Assembly (NCBI GenBank): GCA_013151785.1
Contig: JAADHP010000277.1
Location: 1-8,645 of the forward strand
Length of the DNA: 8,645 bases
DNA from: Nitrospirota bacterium
Lineage (GTDB): Bacteria > Nitrospirota > Thermodesulfovibrionia > Thermodesulfovibrionales > JdFR-85
Direction: 5' to 3'
This document shows positions 5,829 to 8,645 of this stretch, piece by piece (the stretch's first letter is position 1; every line of letters starts with the position of its first letter). A program made the position numbers and the translations under genes. The notes under the pieces were generated by a model that saw only the letters and a program-made list of their open reading frames with translations, did no database searches and was not told where the DNA came from.

Positions 5829-6566
5829 CTATTTTGTTTTCTTTTTCTTATTACTCGATTCTTTTTTATCTTCTTTCTTCTTCTTTTCCTCGATCTTTGA
5901 TCTGGCAATGGAGAAATAGGGTGAAGAGGGATACCTTTCAACAATAAGGGAGTATTTCTTCAATGCCTCTTCTGTCTTATTCATTGACTCTAACAGACGT
6001 GCTGATTCATAGAGGGCAAGGTCTTTGAAGTATGGAGAGGATAATGCATACATCTTTTCAAGGTTCCTGAGTGCCGATTCTCTGTTTCCCTTCCTGATCT
6101 GGATCTGTGCAATCTCGTATAAACTCAGTGCGGTCAGTTCCTTGTTGCGAGGGAATTTCTTTACAAGGGTCTCAAGGCTCTTGAGTGCCTTGTCATCCTG
6201 GCCTTTCTTGAGCTGTACAAGGGCTATATAGTAAAGAGAGATTGCCTCGGGTTTTTTCTTATAGGCAAGCTGGAATTTCTCAAGTGCCTTATTCAGTGCC
6301 TCATCATCAGATAGTGCCGATGCATCATAGAGCTTATGATAGTATTTGTATCCTTCGTATTCAAGGGCATATGCCTTTTTGGCCCGGTCTTTAAAATAAT
6401 AGGTAGTAAAGACAACAATCACTACGAGACTGAGCATAGCAACCACAAGGAGATGGACAAATCTTTTGTTGTTCTCATAGTAGTCTCTGCAGGTCTCTAA
6501 AAAGGAGTAAACCTCTTCCTCTGTAATATGTTTTTTCCTCTTTCGCTTCTTGATCGGCTTGGGCAT
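5829..6566 (-). CDS. Inner-membrane-anchored TPR protein (YfgM/TPR-21-like topology)
   Basis: A 245-residue protein with a very basic cytoplasmic N-terminus (KPIKKRKRKK), one membrane segment at about residues 36-58 (FVHLLVVAMLSLVVIVVFTTYYF), and a predicted periplasmic region of tetratricopeptide repeats. Three repeats are visible: from SLYYIALVQLKKG (about 110-122), from LSLYEIAQIQIRKG (about 147-160) and from LALYESARLLESM (about 183-195). The tail is a lysine-rich stretch (EEKKKKEDKKESSNKKKKTK) encoded by a long polypurine tract. The start is taken at ATG 6566, not the in-frame TTG at 6584, because AAGGAGG lies five bases before the ATG and would be inside the longer version. The layout resembles YfgM-like envelope chaperone-associated proteins, and the neighbour is an outer-membrane porin, so an envelope scaffolding role is plausible. 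Exact function is unknown. Confidence 0.8.
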   Translation of the reverse strand: MPKPIKKRKRKKHITEEEVYSFLETCRDYYENNKRFVHLLVVAMLSLVVIVVFTTYYFKDRAKKAYALEYEGYKYYHKLYDASALSDDEALNKALEKFQLAYKKKPEAISLYYIALVQLKKGQDDKALKSLETLVKKFPRNKELTALSLYEIAQIQIRKGNRESALRNLEKMYALSSPYFKDLALYESARLLESMNKTEEALKKYSLIVERYPSSPYFSIARSKIEEKKKKEDKKESSNKKKKTK

Positions 6567-6571
6567 TAATG

Positions 6572-6578
6572 CCTCCTT
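6572..6578 (-). promoter_or_regulatory. Ribosome binding site that decides the TPR protein start
   Basis: AAGGAGG on the minus strand, five bases (CATTA) before ATG at 6566. The longer in-frame TTG start at 6584 lies upstream of this site and has no Shine-Dalgarno of its own. Confidence 0.8.
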
Positions 6579-6616
6579 GTTCAAATAACAACTGACAATT
6601 AATTGGAACTAAGATC

Positions 6617-7258
6617 TTAGATTTTTATCAGTTTTTCTGCATTTAAGAATACATCTTTTATAATTTCTTTATCAAGTCCGGATGCAAGTAGTACCTTTTC
6701 AGCAAATACCCTTGTTATAAGGTCATCGGGGCTATGTGCATCAGTGTTTATAACAAGTGGTGCATTATACTTAACAGCAAGGCGTGCAACATGGCCGTTT
6801 GCAAGGCTATGTCCCTTTCTGGCAGTGATTTCAAGAGCTATCCCCTTCTCAGCAGCCAGCCTTACCTCCTCCTCGGTGATCAAGCCTGGATGGGCAAGTA
6901 TGTCTGCCTCACCATCAATGGCAGCCCTGTTGGTGCCTTCCTTGACAGGTTCCACAAGGGTCTCACCATGAACCACTACAATCTCTGCGCCTAATTGTCT
7001 GGCATATCTTATCTTTTCAGGTATTAACTCTGGATGGACGTGGGTCAGTTCTGCACCCGGGATTACCCTCACAGACTGCACCCTGTTCAGCTCCTCGGCA
7101 ATCCTGACAGTCCTGGGGATTATAAAGTCCATATTGGAGGAGTCCATATGGTCTGTGATTGCAATGGCTCTGTATCCGAAACTCTCTGCCCTCCTGACCA
7201 GTTCAGCAGGTATGAGTTCACCGTCACTGAAGATGCTATGGGTATGCAGATCAATCAT
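6617..7258 (-). CDS. PHP-domain metal-dependent phosphoesterase (histidinol-phosphatase-like)
   Basis: A 213-residue stand-alone PHP domain, a TIM-like barrel that uses a two- or three-metal centre to hydrolyse phosphoesters. All expected metal ligands can be seen: H5 and H7 (DLHTHS), D12, H37 (AITDH), E70 (PGAEL), H97 (VVHGE), H123 (LAHPG), D173 and H175 (NTDAH). Close relatives are annotated as histidinol phosphate phosphatases or PHP-family hydrolases, but there is no his gene nearby, so the substrate is open. The ATG at 7258 lies only 3 bp after the pyrE stop and no Shine-Dalgarno precedes it, so it is probably translated by ribosomes finishing pyrE. A 12-bp perfect palindrome, CTAAGATCTTAG (6609-6620), covers its stop codon. 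Family call is firm; specific activity is not. Confidence 0.88.
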   Translation of the reverse strand: MIDLHTHSIFSDGELIPAELVRRAESFGYRAIAITDHMDSSNMDFIIPRTVRIAEELNRVQSVRVIPGAELTHVHPELIPEKIRYARQLGAEIVVVHGETLVEPVKEGTNRAAIDGEADILAHPGLITEEEVRLAAEKGIALEITARKGHSLANGHVARLAVKYNAPLVINTDAHSPDDLITRVFAEKVLLASGLDKEIIKDVFLNAEKLIKI

Positions 7259-7261
7259 AAA

Positions 7262-7816
7262 CTAAATAAAATCATTGATTGTCAGCAGTGAATAGAAAGG
7301 ATAGCCTTTCTTCTCTATATTCTCTCTTCCATTAAGTTCACATCTATCAATAATGGCAACCACAGCCAGTATCTTCAGACCTGCCCTTTCGGCAGCCTCA
7401 ATCGCCTTGATTGTTGAGCCGCCTGTGGTAACCACATCCTCTATTATAACAACTTCATCACCCTCTCTTACATCTCCCTCTATCTGTTGACCTGTGCCGT
7501 GCCCCTTTGGTTCCTTTCTAATCACGAAGGCATTTATAGGGTCATTTACATCATATGAATAACGTGCTACTGCTGTTGCAATCGGATCAGCACCAAGTGT
7601 TAATCCACCCACAGCCTTTGGCCTGAGATTATACCTCTTCATCAGTTCATACACCAGCTTTCCCACAAGGTACTGGCCTTCAGGGGTATAATTGACCATC
7701 TTCAGGTTGAAGTAGTATTTGCTACTTGCACCTGATGAGAGCTTGAAGGCAGCATCCTTGCTGTATTTGAAGGCCTTTTCCTTTATCAGTTCAATCAGGC
7801 GTTCTCTTTCGCTCAC
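7262..7816 (-). CDS. pyrE: Orotate phosphoribosyltransferase PyrE
   Basis: A 184-residue type I phosphoribosyltransferase that converts orotate and PRPP to orotidine 5'-phosphate in pyrimidine synthesis. Motifs: FKLSSGASSKYYFNLK (24-39, orotate/hood region), GGLTLGADPIATA (70-82), the flexible catalytic loop FVIRKEPKGHGTG (97-109) with K101, K104 and H106, and the PRPP-binding signature VVIIEDVVTTGGST (122-135). Length fits the shorter PyrE group. The start is GTG at 7816, one base after the upstream epimerase stop. Its GGAGG (7824-7828), seven bases upstream, is encoded by the last arginine codons of the epimerase, so the two are coupled. No other pyr gene is in the window, and no attenuator of the PyrR or UTP-sensitive kind can fit in the 1-bp gap. 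Confident call. Confidence 0.96.
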   Translation of the reverse strand: MSERERLIELIKEKAFKYSKDAAFKLSSGASSKYYFNLKMVNYTPEGQYLVGKLVYELMKRYNLRPKAVGGLTLGADPIATAVARYSYDVNDPINAFVIRKEPKGHGTGQQIEGDVREGDEVVIIEDVVTTGGSTIKAIEAAERAGLKILAVVAIIDRCELNGRENIEKKGYPFYSLLTINDFI

Positions 7817-7817
7817 C

Positions 7818-8645
7818 CTATCTCCTCCTCTTTATCTCCCAGAGTACAGTTTCCTGAAGTCCCTTCCTGAGATCATTTTCAGGCACCCAGCCCAGAAGCT
7901 CCCGGGCCTTTTTATATGAAAGGGCACTGCGATGCAGATCCCCTGGCCTTGCAGGACCCTTTGAAGGATTATCAAAGCGGGTATCTTTTGCATACCCATG
8001 CTCCCTCATTAGAGAGAGTATTTCCCGATACAGCTGCCCTGTAGTGGTCTCAACGGATGTACCAATATTGATAACCTCTTCAGAGCCTTTACCGAGGGCA
8101 AGAAGATTTGCCCTGACAACATCCTCAACATAACAGTAGTCCCTGGTCATACCATCTGTCTCTTCTGGATAATGGTATATGGTGGGAATCTCTCCTTTTA
8201 TCAATTTATCTATGAATATGGCTACCACGCCTGCCTCACCATGGGGTATCTGTCTTGGTCCGTAGATGTTTGCATATCTCAAAACCGTATAGTCAAGCCC
8301 GTGCTGGTGTCTGTAAAAGCGGAGATACTGTTCTGAGCTGTATTTTGTTATAGCATAGGGTGAAAGCGGTCTGGGAGTTTCTGATTCTGTAGTGGGGATA
8401 TTCTCTGTTTCACCATACACAGCACCACCTGTTGAGATAAATATGACCTTCTTCACCCCGTATCTCACCGAGTTTTCAAGAAGATTTATAAATCCAAGTA
8501 TATTCACCCTTGCATCAAAGTCAGGGTCCTCCACAGACACAGGCACTGACATCTGTGCTGCATGATGATTGACTATGTCAGGTCTTTCAAGCTCAAATAC
8601 CTTCTCAATCTCTCTACTCCTTACATCAAGCAGATAGAACCTTGC
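7818..8645 (-). CDS. NAD-dependent sugar-nucleotide epimerase, UDP-glucose 4-epimerase-like (N-terminus beyond window)
   Basis: The frame is open to the right edge and 275 residues are present; the first ATG (8552) is internal, because the 31 codons before it encode family sequence (DVRSREIEKVFELERPDIVNHHAAQ minus the edge residues). What is missing is the N-terminal Rossmann strand with the GxxGxxG NAD loop, about 35-45 residues. Visible extended-SDR features, numbered in the fragment: HHAAQMSVPVS (27-37), STGGAVYGE (71-79) with the catalytic Ser/Thr, and the Y97-A-I-T-K101 active-site pair in SPYAITKYSSEQY. Then LRYANIYGPRQ and the DGMTRDYCYVEDV block typical of UDP-glucose/UDP-galactose 4-epimerases and related UDP-sugar epimerases. 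It probably supplies sugar nucleotides for envelope polysaccharide. Substrate specificity within the GalE/WbpP-like group cannot be fixed from sequence. It lies 1 bp upstream of pyrE. Confidence 0.88.
   Translation of the reverse strand, partial: ARFYLLDVRSREIEKVFELERPDIVNHHAAQMSVPVSVEDPDFDARVNILGFINLLENSVRYGVKKVIFISTGGAVYGETENIPTTESETPRPLSPYAITKYSSEQYLRFYRHQHGLDYTVLRYANIYGPRQIPHGEAGVVAIFIDKLIKGEIPTIYHYPEETDGMTRDYCYVEDVVRANLLALGKGSEEVINIGTSVETTTGQLYREILSLMREHGYAKDTRFDNPSKGPARPGDLHRSALSYKKARELLGWVPENDLRKGLQETVLWEIKRRR

Noticed and set aside
6567..6584. Six-residue N-terminal extension of the TPR protein from a TTG codon
   Set aside because: A perfect AAGGAGG lies within the extension, five bases before an in-frame ATG, so the shorter start is preferred.
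6596..6605. Palindrome CAATTAATTG with a TTGTCA -35-like box before the TPR gene
   Set aside because: No -10 element lies at 16-18 nt, and the predicted start would fall on the ribosome binding site.

Overview
The window is 8.6 kb of bacterial chromosome in which every supportable gene lies on the minus strand. It reads from an epimerase gene cut by the right edge to a radical SAM gene cut by the left edge. A long-chain fatty-acid porin of the FadL family with a signal peptide and a terminal Phe, plus an N-anchored TPR protein with a predicted periplasmic domain, point to a Gram-negative (two-membrane) organism. Base composition is moderate, somewhat below 50% G+C. Gene style and the repeat types suggest Nitrospirota or a former deltaproteobacterial lineage, but this is an impression and not a demonstrated assignment.

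Right part (8645 to 5749, read leftwards): a sugar-nucleotide epimerase (5'-truncated), pyrE, a PHP-domain metal-dependent phosphoesterase and a membrane-anchored TPR protein. The first three are separated by 1 and 3 bp, so they form a translationally coupled operon. The TPR gene follows after 50 bp and the FadL-type gene after another 80 bp, so they may be cotranscribed.

Middle (5748 to 2681): a FadL-like outer-membrane transporter followed by a stand-alone acyl-ACP/acyl-CoA synthetase resembling the C-terminal half of Aas. Together they make a plausible route for uptake and activation of exogenous fatty acids. The 164-bp gap between them carries two strong palindromes that are inverted copies of one repeat type, like a REP/BIME pair.

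The 485-bp gap at 2196-2680 is the most unusual non-coding stretch. It holds three compact palindromes (2282-2362), a long inverted repeat with 15-bp perfect arms 119 bp apart whose right arm runs into a T tract (2371-2528), and ten contiguous degenerate 7-bp repeats (2526-2595). I see no credible gene there.

Left part (2195 to 1): an ATP-cone/PD-(D/E)XK nuclease fusion of unknown physiological role, then thiE (thiamine phosphate synthase), which overlaps by 17 bp the start of a YhcC/TIGR01212-type radical SAM protein.

Most genes are ordinary housekeeping. The best leads are the nucleotide-sensor/nuclease fusion and the structured repeat-rich intergenic region immediately upstream of it.
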